Source: Nocardia transvalensis NBRC 15921
GTDB lineage: Bacteria > Actinomycetota > Actinomycetes > Mycobacteriales > Mycobacteriaceae
Direction: 5' to 3'
NCBI RefSeq assembly: GCF_000308875.1
Contig: NZ_BAGL01000035.1
Coordinates: 22,391-86,390, forward strand
Length of the DNA: 64,000 nucleotides
How positions within the stretch are numbered: position 1 is the stretch's first letter; every line of letters begins with the position of its first letter. Below are positions 23,468-31,022 of the stretch, in pieces. Both the position numbers and the translations under genes were made by a program. The notes beneath the pieces were generated by a model. That model saw nothing but the letters and a program-made list of their open reading frames with translations. It was not told the origin of the DNA and ran no database searches.

Positions 23468-24349
23468 ATGCATGTGTTCGTCACCGGCGGTTCCGGCCTG
23501 ATCGGGTCGGCGGTCGTCGCCGAACTGCTCGGCAACGGCCACACCGTCCGAGCACTCGCTCGTTCCGACGCTTCCGCGAAGGCCCTCGATGCCGTTGGCG
23601 CCCAACCGCTGCGCGGCGATCTCGCCGATCTGCCCACGCTGCGCACCGGCGCCGCCGCGGCCGACGGCGTGATCCACCTGGCCTTCAGCAACGACTTCAG
23701 CAGCCCGGAGGCCCTGGCGGCGGGAGTCGCCGAGGAGGGCGCGGCCATGGCGGCCATGGGAGACGAACTCGCGGGCAGCGATCGCCCGTTCGTGACGGTC
23801 TCGGGCACGCCGGGCGTTCCGGGCCGCGCCTCCACCGAGGCCGATCCGCTGCCGACCGACGGACCTGTCGGCGGTCGCAGTCGCTCGGTCATGGCGGTGC
23901 TCGAGCTGGCCGCACGCGGCGTGCGGAGTGCGGCCGTTCGCCTGCCGCGCACGGTGCACAACGAGGGACAGGGCGGATTCGCCGGCATCCTGACCGGCGC
24001 GGCCCGGCGCAGCGGGGTGTCCGGCTACCCGGGCGACGGCACCCAGCGCTGGCCGGCTGTGCACGCGCTCGACGCGGCCGTCCTCTTCCGGCTGGCGCTG
24101 GAGCAGGCCCCGGCTGGAACCGCGTGGCATGCCGTGGCCGACGAGGGCGACGCCGTGCGCGATATCGCGGCCGTCATCGGCCGGCGCCTGGGGTTGCCGG
24201 TGGAATCCGTGCCGCCGGAGAACTTCGGCGCGCTCGGCCCGATCTTCGCGACCGATCAGCCCGCGTCGAGCGCCCACACGCGGGAGGCGCTGGGCTGGCA
24301 GCCGCGGCATCCGAGCCTGCTGGAGGACCTGGAGAACATCCAGCCCTGA
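23468..24349 (+). CDS. Atypical SDR (NAD-dependent epimerase/dehydratase-like)
   Basis: A 293-residue protein with the Rossmann motif TGGSGLIG (residues 6-13), 'LRGDLADLPTLRTGAAAADG' and 'HAVADEGDAVRDIAAVIGRRLG'. This is the layout of atypical SDRs. The classical YxxxK is absent near the middle ('RSRSVMAVLELAARG'), so activity is uncertain. ATG 23468 follows GGGAGAGAG. It is divergent from, and probably repressed by, the TetR protein; induction by a small toxicant is plausible. Confidence 0.9.
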   Translation: MHVFVTGGSGLIGSAVVAELLGNGHTVRALARSDASAKALDAVGAQPLRGDLADLPTLRTGAAAADGVIHLAFSNDFSSPEALAAGVAEEGAAMAAMGDELAGSDRPFVTVSGTPGVPGRASTEADPLPTDGPVGGRSRSVMAVLELAARGVRSAAVRLPRTVHNEGQGGFAGILTGAARRSGVSGYPGDGTQRWPAVHALDAAVLFRLALEQAPAGTAWHAVADEGDAVRDIAAVIGRRLGLPVESVPPENFGALGPIFATDQPASSAHTREALGWQPRHPSLLEDLENIQP

Positions 24350-24401
24350 ATCGGTACGGCGCAGGGCGTTTTTCCCGGGATCGCGTGGGCATCCGCCGCA
24401 T

Positions 24402-24656
24402 ATGTTTTCCGAAGCACCCGACCCGACTCAGGTTACGGAGGCCGATCTGCGTCAGCTGCTTCAAACCGGCTGCCCCGGAACTCGGCTCGTCTTGCGGGAG
24501 GGGCGTATTCGCCTCGCTCCCGCCACCGGGGACGACGCGGACGGGAAGTCGCTGATCACCCGCGGGGAACTGGCCTCGCGGGTCGGCGACCGTCTCGAAT
24601 CGTCCACGCTGATGGCCGAGGCGGAACTGCTGAACCAGACGTTCGGTTTTCACTGA
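24402..24656 (+). CDS. Small hypothetical protein
   Basis: An 84-residue frame: 'TEADLRQLLQTGCPGTRLVL', then 'SLITRGELASRVGDRLESS'. Codon use fits the genome, and charged and hydrophobic residues alternate as in a small globular protein. No ribosome-binding site is evident before ATG 24402 and I recognise no family. It converges on the GtrA gene with a 4-bp gap. Confidence 0.5.
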   Translation: MFSEAPDPTQVTEADLRQLLQTGCPGTRLVLREGRIRLAPATGDDADGKSLITRGELASRVGDRLESSTLMAEAELLNQTFGFH

Positions 24657-24660
24657 GCGC

Positions 24661-25152
24661 TCAGAACACGAAGCCGCGCAAGGCCAGGAAGCGCATACCG
24701 CCGACCGCCGCCGTGACGGCGATCATGGCGCCCGCCTGGGCGAGGCCGCCGAGACCGGGAGCCCAGAAGCCGAGGACGGCCAGCGCCGCGGTGCTGATCA
24801 ACACGCCGAGCAGGGCCAGCCCGCCGCCCTCCCACTGAGCGGTGAACCAGCCGACGCGCCCGGCCGCCCGGAACGTCAGCTGCCGGTGGAGTTCGTTCGC
24901 GATCACCGTGCTGACGATCGACCCGGCGATATTGGCGACCAGCGGGCCGATTCCGCTCATCGCCAGGAACAGCAGGACATACGCGATATTGCTGGCGCCG
25001 CCGACCAGAGCGAAGCGGATCAGCTGGGCGAAGGCGTGATCGCTGCGCAGGTATCGCGTCGGGCGGGGCTCGGCGCGCAGCATCGGGGCCAGGTCGATAT
25101 CCCCGAGGATCGTGGCCCGCAGTCCGGGAGTGGCGAATGCTGTGCTGTTCAC
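24661..25152 (-). CDS. GtrA-family membrane protein
   Basis: A 163-residue protein with four transmembrane helices: 'LIRFALVGGASNIAYVLLFL', 'VANIAGSIVSTVIANELHR', 'GGLALLGVLISTAALAVLG', 'AGAMIAVTAAVGGMRFLAL'. 'ANELHRQLTF' matches the conserved N..N(F/H)xF region. GtrA proteins are thought to flip lipid-linked sugars for cell-wall glycosylation. GTG 25152 is chosen; the frame stays open to 25215, but the extension overlaps the direct repeats at 25186-25216. Moderate certainty on the start. Confidence 0.85.
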   Translation of the reverse strand: MNSTAFATPGLRATILGDIDLAPMLRAEPRPTRYLRSDHAFAQLIRFALVGGASNIAYVLLFLAMSGIGPLVANIAGSIVSTVIANELHRQLTFRAAGRVGWFTAQWEGGGLALLGVLISTAALAVLGFWAPGLGGLAQAGAMIAVTAAVGGMRFLALRGFVF

Positions 25153-25185
25153 ACCGATACTGTCGCGAGCCGGGCTGTCGCCGCT

Positions 25186-25216
25186 CTGACACCGGACTGA
25201 CACCCCAGCTGACACC
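25186..25216. promoter_or_regulatory. Three direct repeats CTGACACC at 11-12-bp spacing
   Basis: Identical octamers start at 25186, 25197 and 25209, on the same face of the helix, as for OmpR/PhoP-type response-regulator boxes. They lie just upstream of the GtrA gene start and immediately downstream of the quinone-oxidoreductase stop. Confidence 0.5.
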
Positions 25217-25237
25217 GGGCGCCGGGCTTGCCCGACG

Positions 25238-26218
25238 TCAGGCGGACGTGACCTCGAGAACCAGTTTGCCCGTGGTGGAGCCGGATTCGATGCGGTGGTG
25301 CGCCTCGACGGCGCGGGTCAGCGGGAGGGTCTCGACCTGGATCCGGAGATCTCCGGAGGTGGCCGCGCCGATCGCGCGGCGGAGGGCGGCGCCGGCCTGG
25401 GCGGGATAGGCGGCGGCGAAGGCGGCCAGATTGAACCCGGAGACCGTCTTGCTGGTGAACCAGAGTTCGTTCGCCGAGATCCCGATATCGTCCGCACCGG
25501 AGGCATTGCCCATCACCACGAGCCGGCCGAGCGGGGCGAGCCGGTCCAGGCCGGCGCGGCGGGCGGGGCCGCCGACCATGTCGACCACGATGTCGAACTC
25601 ACCCGCTTCGGCGAGCCGATCGCGCAGGATCACCTCGTCGTAGCCGAACGACCTTGCGGTCTCGATCTTTTCGGGGCTGCCGACGGTACCGACCACGCGG
25701 CCCGCGCCCAGCAGCCGGGCCACCTGACCGAGCTGGCTGCCGACGCCACCCGCGGCGGCGTGCACGAGCACGCTCTCGCCGGGTTCGATGCGGGCGACGC
25801 GGTCGAGGACCAGGAACGCGGTGGTGCTGTTGGACGGCAGGGCGGCGGCGGTGGCCAGGCTCAGCGACCGCTCGTCGAGCGGGATCACCAGATCGGCGGA
25901 GGTGACCACGACCTCGGCGTAGCCGCCGCTGTCGACGATGGTCAGCGCGGCCACCGGCTGGCCCACGCGCAGATCCTCCACGCCCGCTCCGACGGCGCGG
26001 ATGTGGCCGGAGACCTCGATGCCGGGCACGAACGGCAGGGGAACGTCGACGACGCCCTGCCGGTAGAGGACCTCGGCGAAGTTGGCGCCCGCGTAGGCCA
26101 CATCGATGGCGACCTGGCCCGGTCCGGGCTCGGGGAGGGTGACGGTGGCCGCGCGCAGGACTTCCGCGGGGCCGAATTCGGGGATGGTGATCGCTCGCAT
26201 CCGGGTGGCATTGCTCAT
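25238..26218 (-). CDS. MDR-family quinone oxidoreductase-like protein
   Basis: A 326-residue protein with the GroES-like N-terminus ('PGPGQVAIDVAYAGANFAEV', 'FVPGIEVSGHIRAVG') and Rossmann motif 'LVHAAAGGVGSQLGQVARLLG', ending 'HHRIESGSTTGKLVLEV'. It lacks zinc ligands and should be an NADPH:quinone or enoyl reductase. ATG 26218 is preceded by AGGA. The MmyB-like gene lies upstream on the same strand, 69 bp away, with a palindrome in the gap, so it likely regulates this gene. Confidence 0.92.
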   Translation of the reverse strand: MSNATRMRAITIPEFGPAEVLRAATVTLPEPGPGQVAIDVAYAGANFAEVLYRQGVVDVPLPFVPGIEVSGHIRAVGAGVEDLRVGQPVAALTIVDSGGYAEVVVTSADLVIPLDERSLSLATAAALPSNSTTAFLVLDRVARIEPGESVLVHAAAGGVGSQLGQVARLLGAGRVVGTVGSPEKIETARSFGYDEVILRDRLAEAGEFDIVVDMVGGPARRAGLDRLAPLGRLVVMGNASGADDIGISANELWFTSKTVSGFNLAAFAAAYPAQAGAALRRAIGAATSGDLRIQVETLPLTRAVEAHHRIESGSTTGKLVLEVTSA

Positions 26219-26273
26219 GACACCGATCCTGCGGGCGCGGCGTGGCGATAGGCAGTGCCGGTTCATGGGGGGT

Positions 26274-26283
26274 GTGGCGCCAC
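26274..26283. promoter_or_regulatory. Palindrome GTGGCGCCAC upstream of the oxidoreductase
   Basis: A perfect 10-bp palindrome in the 69-bp gap between the MmyB-like gene and the oxidoreductase. It shares GGTGGCG with the MmyB operator region at 4597-4617 (minus strand), so it may be an MmyB-type site. Confidence 0.45.
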
Positions 26284-26287
26284 CAGG

Positions 26288-27145
26288 CTACGAATGCAGC
26301 AGGCGCTCCAGCCGGTTCTCGGTCTCGGTGCCCGGGACCGGGTTGTGCAGGATGAGGTGGTGGCCCGGATGGTCGGGCAGGGGGAGCAGGGTCGCCTCGA
26401 ACACCATGACCCCGACCTCGGGGTGGTCGACGGCTTTGATCGCGGTCGCGTGCTCGGCCGCGTCGTGGCGGGCCCACAGCCGCGCGAATTCCGGGCTGAC
26501 CTGTGCCAGATCGTCGGCGATGCGGTCGAATTCCGGATCGTCGGGATAGCGGGCGGCGTCGCCGCGGAATACGGCTGCCGTCGCCGCCGCGATCTCGTCC
26601 CACTGCTGGTGCAGCACCCGGAACCGCGCGTTGGTGAAGAAGGAGATCAGGCAGTTGTGGTCGGTGTCGCCGTAGCCGAATACCGCCCGCGCGGCGTCGT
26701 TGACGGCGGTGAAGTTCCAGTGCCGGTCCCGGATGTAGCCCGGTCGCGGCGCCCAGGTGTCGAGCAGCCGCAGCATCTGCGGTGAGGCGGGCACCGACGG
26801 AATCGCTGTCCGCTGCGGCGGATTCAGCCCCGCCAGGCGATACAGGTGGGCACGCTCGGCCTCGTCGAGTCGCAAGGCGCGGGCGACCGCGTCAAGCACA
26901 TCCTCGGAGACCTTGATATCGCGGCCTTGTTCGAGCCACGTGTACCAGGAGACTCCCACCCCCGCCAGCACCGCGACCTCCTCCCGCCGCAGGCCCGGCG
27001 TGCGCCGGCGGCCCGCGTCGGGCAGTCCCACCTCGGCGGGCGTCAGGCGTTCCCGGCGGCTGCGCAGGTACTCCCGCAATTCTTCGCGCCGCCGGTCCCG
27101 CGAGACGCCGGCGCGGACTTCGGAATTCTGGGAGGTGGTGGTCAC
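26288..27145 (-). CDS. MmyB-like helix-turn-helix regulator (second copy)
   Basis: A 285-residue protein with the same architecture as the one at 4650: HTH 'LREYLRSRRERLTPAEVGL', 'RRTPGLRREEVAVLAGVG', 'WYTWLEQGRDI'. The MmyB ligand domain follows ('NFTAVNDAARAVFGY', 'FARLWARHDAAEHA', 'HPEVGVMVFEATLLPLP'). GTG 27145 has no ribosome-binding site but sits 6 nt after a TATCGT -10-like hexamer, so the transcript is probably leaderless. Its probable target is the downstream oxidoreductase. Confidence 0.92.
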   Translation of the reverse strand: MTTTSQNSEVRAGVSRDRRREELREYLRSRRERLTPAEVGLPDAGRRRTPGLRREEVAVLAGVGVSWYTWLEQGRDIKVSEDVLDAVARALRLDEAERAHLYRLAGLNPPQRTAIPSVPASPQMLRLLDTWAPRPGYIRDRHWNFTAVNDAARAVFGYGDTDHNCLISFFTNARFRVLHQQWDEIAAATAAVFRGDAARYPDDPEFDRIADDLAQVSPEFARLWARHDAAEHATAIKAVDHPEVGVMVFEATLLPLPDHPGHHLILHNPVPGTETENRLERLLHS

Positions 27146-27185
27146 GGGTCCACGATAGATCGATGCTGGTCGAGGGCGAGAGCGC

Positions 27186-28031
27186 CTATGTCCTGTCCGG
27201 GACAGACTCTGCGCTCGGGCAGCAGTCGTCTCCGCAGCAGGCGGCGGTAGGTTCTTGCCGCGCGGAGGGTTTGACGGCCTTGACGATCGCGGAATGCATG
27301 CCGTCGGCGACCTCGTGGGTCGGGGTGATATCGATGTCGGTGAATCCGGCCGCGGTGAGGTGGGCGCGATATTCGGTGAACGACAGTGCTCCGGCGATGC
27401 AGCCGACATAGCTGCCGCGTTGCGCGCGGTCGGCCGGGGTCAGGGTGTCGTCGGCGACCACGTCGGTGATGCCGATCCGACCGCCGGGTGTCAGGACGCG
27501 GGCCATCTCGGCGAAGACGGCAGGTTTGTCGACGGACAGATTGATCACGCAGTTGGAGATGACCACGTCGATCGTGTTGGCGGGCAACGGGATCGACTCG
27601 ATCGTTCCTTTCAGGAACTCCACGTTCGCCACCCCGGCCTTGGCGACGTTCTCGGCGGCGAGGGCGAGCATCTCGTCGGTCATGTCGACCCCGAACGCCT
27701 TTCCGGTGTCCCCGACGCGGCGCGCGGACAGGATGACGTCGATCCCGCCGCCGGAGCCGAGGTCCAGGACCCGCTCACCGGCCCGCAGGTCCGCGACGGC
27801 GGTCGGGTTGCCGCAGCCCAGTGACGCCGCCACCGCCTGAATCGGCAGCTCGCCGCGGTCGGCCGCGCCGTACAGGCTCGCGCCGAAGGTCGGATCGATA
27901 TCCGTCGGACCGGTTGTGCAGCAGGCGGATCCGCAACAGTCCTCGGCCACGCCGCCGGCCGTCACTGTCTGTGCCGCCGCCGCGTACCGGGCTCGCACCG
28001 TCTCCCGCAGGTCGTGCTGCTGGTGGGACAT
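27186..28031 (-). CDS. arsM: Arsenite S-adenosylmethionine methyltransferase
   Basis: A 281-residue protein. Near the N-terminus is a CCGSACC cluster (Cys32-Cys38). The SAM-binding motif is 'VLDLGSGGGIDV', the catalytic cysteine is in 'ISNCVINLS', and a second CCGDDCC cluster lies near the C-terminus. ArsM methylates As(III), using conserved cysteines to bind it, and yields volatile methylarsenicals. ATG 28031 follows AAGGAG. It is divergent from arsR across a perfect operator, so arsenite should induce it. The extra C-terminal Cys cluster may aid metalloid capture. Confidence 0.95.
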   Translation of the reverse strand: MSHQQHDLRETVRARYAAAAQTVTAGGVAEDCCGSACCTTGPTDIDPTFGASLYGAADRGELPIQAVAASLGCGNPTAVADLRAGERVLDLGSGGGIDVILSARRVGDTGKAFGVDMTDEMLALAAENVAKAGVANVEFLKGTIESIPLPANTIDVVISNCVINLSVDKPAVFAEMARVLTPGGRIGITDVVADDTLTPADRAQRGSYVGCIAGALSFTEYRAHLTAAGFTDIDITPTHEVADGMHSAIVKAVKPSARQEPTAACCGDDCCPSAESVPDRT

Positions 28032-28078
28032 GACCTCACACTCCTTCCGAACCCCGGCGGATAAGTACCTGACCGGGC

Positions 28079-28100
28079 TGTATCGACGAATATCGATACA
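28079..28100. promoter_or_regulatory. ArsR operator, perfect inverted repeat
   Basis: TGTATCGA-N6-TCGATACA, perfect 8-bp arms, lies between the divergent arsM and arsR genes 40-50 bp from each start. A/T-rich dyads like this are the usual ArsR/SmtB binding sites. Confidence 0.82.
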
Positions 28101-28140
28101 CAGCTTGCGCCGCTGGATAGGCAACTGTCAATATAGATGG

Positions 28141-28506
28141 GTGTCGAAACAGGAATCCGTGGTGATCGCGTCCACCGACTGCTGCGCGACCACCTTGTCC
28201 GCGCCGCTGGATGCCGAGGCGGCGGCCGGACTGGCGGGCATGTTCAAGGCGCTCGCCGACCCGGTCCGGCTGCGGGTCCTGTCCCTGATCGCGGCCCGCG
28301 GCGGCGGAGAGGTGTGTGTCTGCGAGCTGACCCCGGCCTTCGACCTGTCGCAGCCCACGATCTCCCATCACCTGAAGGTGCTGCGAGAGGCCGGGCTGAT
28401 CGACAGCCAGCGCCGCGGCACCTGGGTCTACTACCGGGTGATCCCCGAAGCGCTGCAACGACTCTCGTCGGTACTGACGCTCGACGTGCCAGCGGGGGCA
28501 TCGTGA
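28141..28506 (+). CDS. arsR: ArsR/SmtB-family arsenic-responsive repressor
   Basis: A 121-residue protein with the winged helix 'MFKALADPVRLRVLSLIA', 'FDLSQPTISHHLKVLREAGLI', 'RRGTWVYYRV'. The metal site CVC (Cys59, Cys61, 'EVCVCEL') is the classical ArsR As(III) trap, and Cys14-Cys15 at the N-terminus may be an extra ligand pair. GTG 28141 has a TATAGA hexamer 3-8 nt upstream and no ribosome-binding site, suggesting a leaderless mRNA. The frame of the ATG at 28137 does not encode this protein. Confidence 0.93.
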   Translation: MSKQESVVIASTDCCATTLSAPLDAEAAAGLAGMFKALADPVRLRVLSLIAARGGGEVCVCELTPAFDLSQPTISHHLKVLREAGLIDSQRRGTWVYYRVIPEALQRLSSVLTLDVPAGAS

Positions 28507-28547
28507 TCCTGGAACATGCGCTGCGGGTACTCGACGCGTCACCGCGC

Positions 28548-28594
28548 CGATATGGGTGAATGTGCTTCTCGTAGAAGCACATTCACCCATATCG
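28548..28594. terminator. 22-bp perfect hairpin with 3-nt loop downstream of arsR
   Basis: Arms 28548-28569 and 28573-28594 are perfectly complementary around CGT. At about 45 percent GC they stand out from the genome. It lies between convergent arsR and the 51-residue gene and so may be a bidirectional terminator, but its length and perfection are unusual. Confidence 0.75.
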
Positions 28595-28610
28595 TTCGCT
28601 CAGCGGTGTA

Positions 28611-28766
28611 TCAGTTCACTTGCCGCAGGTGGAGGATTCCGTTCACCGCCCACGCGACGTCGCGTAATCCGGATGTGGCGCCGGTGCGGAGCACGACGAG
28701 GGCGCAGAGCGCCAGGTAGCAGATGAAACAACTCGAGCCGAGCAGTGCGATGGTGTACACGTTCAT
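28611..28766 (-). CDS. 51-residue single-helix membrane peptide
   Basis: The frame from ATG 28766 to TGA 28611 encodes a hydrophobic segment ('TIALLGSSCFICYLALCALV') followed by 'RTGATSGLRDVAWAVNGILH'. Three cysteines lie in the helix. No family is recognised. GGGA directly abuts the start. The clear one-helix pattern and good frame argue for a real small membrane protein, but it is short. Confidence 0.45.
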   Translation of the reverse strand: MNVYTIALLGSSCFICYLALCALVVLRTGATSGLRDVAWAVNGILHLRQVN

Positions 28767-29019
28767 TCCCTGTGTTCGCGAATCGTGCGCCGGAAACAGC
28801 GCGTGTCAGTCTTTTCCGAGTGACAGCCCGACTCGGAGTTTCCCGAGCGCAGTCGGTAACGGGGCGATTCTGCTGCGAGCATCACGCCTGAACATGCGAT
28901 TCACGGCACTACATCCAATGCGAAGACCCCCCGCGGGCTGCATCACACAAGAAGCAGTGAACGTCCTGCCTCAACTCAGATCATTTGCCCTCCAAGGGTT
29001 CCTGCGCCATTGCCCGCCA
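28767..29019. other. Low-GC spacer without a convincing gene
   Basis: About 250 bp with mixed third-position use. Several short hairpins are possible (for example CCGAGT...ACTCGG near 28815). A plus-strand frame runs through it, but it has no ribosome-binding site and unusual codons. A structured RNA is conceivable. Confidence 0.35.
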
Positions 29020-29178
29020 TCATCCCTCAGAGTTACTGCCCTCGCAAGGAGTGCCACTCCCTTGCTTCGGCTCTGCCGCGCAGTCCCACTGCGAGCATGA
29101 AGAGTTCGGAGTACACGTCGCCTCACCACTCGGCGTTGTCGAACACACTGTCACACTGAGTGATTCACACCATGTCAC
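29020..29178 (-). CDS. Possible 52-residue Cys-rich peptide
   Basis: The GTG at 29178 overlaps the TGA of the upstream hydrolase (GTGA), the arrangement of translational coupling. The product has six cysteines in 52 residues (including 'SCSQWDCAAEPKQGSGTPCE') and many Ser/Thr/Gly. There is no signal peptide or recognisable family. Third codon positions are less G/C-biased than in neighbours, so it may be a chance frame. Confidence 0.25.
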   Translation of the reverse strand: MTWCESLSVTVCSTTPSGEATCTPNSSCSQWDCAAEPKQGSGTPCEGSNSEG

Positions 29179-30017
29179 ACGCTGTCGTCGCGCGCGAGAC
29201 GCCAATTCTCCGGGCGGGCGGTGTGGGATGCGGCGAAGGGGAGGAGTAGGGCGGCGGTGTGGGAGGGGTTTTCGATGATCGGGGAATGTCCACTGCCGGG
29301 GAGCATTTCGATGCGTGCGCCGGGGACGGCGCGGTACCGGGCGGCCGATGTGGGGCGGACGCGCTGGTCCTTCTCGCCGAAGAGCACCAGTAGTGGGGTG
29401 TCGAGGGTGGCGAGGCGGTCGGGGAGGGGTTGGTGGGCGAGGTAGTCGGTGGCTGCTCGGGTTGCTTTCAGGAACGAGTGGATGGTCATGCCGCGTAGTT
29501 CGTCCAGGAATTGGCGGGGGATCTCGAAGCCTTCGGCGAATCCGGCGGCGATGGCCGGGCGGAGTTGGTCGTCGGTCAGGTTGTCCCATTGGGACGGGTC
29601 GATGGTGATGCTCTGGGGGATGGCCGCGTCCACGGACGGGGCGGTATCGATCAGTACGAGTGCCGATACGAGGGCGGGGTTCCGGGCGGCGAGTGCGGTG
29701 GCGACCATGCCGCCGCTGGAATGGCCTGCGATCACGGTGTTGTCGATGTCGAGCCGGTCCAAGACGTTGCCGACCCGGCGGGCCTGGTCCTCGACGGCGT
29801 AGCTGCCGTCCGCCGGTTCGGCCGATCGGCCGCATCCGAGCAGGTCGATCCGGACAACGCGGTGGGACTCCGTCAGCAGCGGGACCAGCGCGTCCCACGA
29901 GCGCGCGGAGGCCGCGGAACCGTGGATCAGCAGGAGCGCGGGTGCGTCGCGCGGGCCGTCCTGCCGCACGTACATATCGCCGTCGTCCAGCGGGAAGGTC
30001 GATTCCTCGATGGTCAT
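29175..30017 (-). CDS. Alpha/beta hydrolase
   Basis: A 280-residue protein: oxyanion region 'LLLIHGSAASARSWDALV', nucleophile 'VIAGHSSGGMVATALA' (GHSSGG), acidic residue in 'VLFGEKDQRVRP' and histidine in 'MLPGSGHSPIIENP'. All triad members are present. It is of the epoxide-hydrolase/haloperoxidase-like family, with unknown substrate. The start is ATG 30017. It lies 51 bp downstream of the amidase-like gene on the same strand. Confidence 0.92.
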   Translation of the reverse strand: MTIEESTFPLDDGDMYVRQDGPRDAPALLLIHGSAASARSWDALVPLLTESHRVVRIDLLGCGRSAEPADGSYAVEDQARRVGNVLDRLDIDNTVIAGHSSGGMVATALAARNPALVSALVLIDTAPSVDAAIPQSITIDPSQWDNLTDDQLRPAIAAGFAEGFEIPRQFLDELRGMTIHSFLKATRAATDYLAHQPLPDRLATLDTPLLVLFGEKDQRVRPTSAARYRAVPGARIEMLPGSGHSPIIENPSHTAALLLPFAASHTARPENWRLARDDSV

Positions 30018-30068
30018 GTCGCTCAGTGTGGCCGCCGGTGCGGACGGCCGTCTTGGACGAATGTTCCG

Positions 30069-30773
30069 TCAGGCGGGGGGTGCGGGCATGGTTACCGCGA
30101 TCTCGCCGCCGAGGTGGTAGTCCTCGGCGAGGTGCAGGTTGTCGCCGCTCCAGAAGCGGCCCGGGTCATACCAATTCGCGGGTCTGTCGGGGAGTAGGCC
30201 CATCGCCTGGTAGGTCAACGCGACGATTTCCGCGCAGTAGGCGCTCTCCAGATTCGCGCGGTCGGGTTCGCGGTCCGCGGCGGCCGGTGTGCGTTCCGGG
30301 CTCGCGTTCCGGCGTTTCCACCATCGCTTCGGGGCCGGGACACGGCCCAGGAACCAGCGTCCGGCCAAGGCGCTGGTGGACGGGAAGGGGGTGCCGTCGA
30401 GCCTGGCCACGACGCGGAGTGCGGCGTCCTCCATCTCGCGGGTGACGGGGCGGTCGAGCTGGCGGATCCATGCCTGCTGGCCGTAGACCTCGTTCCATCG
30501 GGTGGCCGCGGCGCGCAGGTCGTGGAGCTGGGCGCCGCGATGATGGGTGCCCGACCACACATCCGGCAGGGAGCGGCCCAGTTCGGCGTGCCACATCAGC
30601 GCCGGGAGATCGTCGACGACCACCGCCATACCGACATGGTTGACCGGACTGTTGGTCAGTCCCCGGATCGCGCGGTCGGCGCCGGAGTGACCGCGGAACA
30701 GCCACAGATCTCCTGTCCGCGTGAGTTCTACCGCGTCGTCGAAGCCGATACTCGAGGGCGATTCGCGTGGCAC
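30069..30773 (-). CDS. YiiX/YaeF-like permuted papain-fold amidase
   Basis: A 234-residue protein. 'TGDLWLFRGHSGADRAIRGLT', 'SPVNHVGMAVVVDD' (catalytic His) and 'ESAYCAEIVALTYQAMGLL' (Cys after the His, permuted order) match the YiiX/YebB NlpC/P60-like group. These are thought to act on lipid amides or peptidoglycan-related substrates. No signal peptide is evident. It is divergent from a 53-residue membrane peptide gene with only 17 bp between starts. Function not known. Confidence 0.82.
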   Translation of the reverse strand: MPRESPSSIGFDDAVELTRTGDLWLFRGHSGADRAIRGLTNSPVNHVGMAVVVDDLPALMWHAELGRSLPDVWSGTHHRGAQLHDLRAAATRWNEVYGQQAWIRQLDRPVTREMEDAALRVVARLDGTPFPSTSALAGRWFLGRVPAPKRWWKRRNASPERTPAAADREPDRANLESAYCAEIVALTYQAMGLLPDRPANWYDPGRFWSGDNLHLAEDYHLGGEIAVTMPAPPA

Positions 30774-30790
30774 ACGTCTAGCCTAGGTGC

Positions 30791-30952
30791 ATGCGCTGGT
30801 GGAAAATGCTGGGTTTGGCGGGCGCCGCCGGTGTCGCGGCGACCGGAGTGGTGATCGTGCGCAACGAACGCAAGCGCCGCGCCTACACCTCGGACCAGGT
30901 TCGCGAACGTCTGCACGCCCGCGTCGCCGACCAGCAGGGCACGTCCGACTGA
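30791..30952 (+). CDS. Small membrane protein
   Basis: A 53-residue protein: 'MRWWKMLGLAGAAGVAATGV' forms one transmembrane helix, followed by basic 'RNERKRRAYT' and an amphipathic 'SDQVRERLHARVADQ'. I recall similar small proteins in other mycolata, but I cannot name a family. ATG 30791 has no ribosome-binding site but follows a TAGCCT hexamer, suggesting a leaderless transcript. A strong hairpin follows the stop. Confidence 0.75.
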   Translation: MRWWKMLGLAGAAGVAATGVVIVRNERKRRAYTSDQVRERLHARVADQQGTSD

Positions 30953-30980
30953 TCCCGCGCCACAGCGGCTCCGGCCCAGC

Positions 30981-31022
30981 ACCGATGGGCGGAAGCGGCT
31001 CGTGGTGCGTCCGCCCATCGGT
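30981..31022. terminator. 13-bp perfect hairpin
   Basis: ACCGATGGGCGGA (30981-30993) and TCCGCCCATCGGT (31010-31022) pair around a 16-nt loop, 28 bp after the small membrane protein gene. Likely its terminator. Confidence 0.78.

Noticed and set aside
28723..29100. Rightward 125-residue frame in the low-GC spacer
   Set aside because: No ribosome-binding site, no domain and odd codon use; the other strand holds a better small frame at 28611-28766.
29150..29180. Three GTCACAC/TTCACAC boxes at the end of the hydrolase gene as MtrA sites
   Set aside because: Irregular spacing (14 and 10 bp) and location at a gene end; no downstream target.
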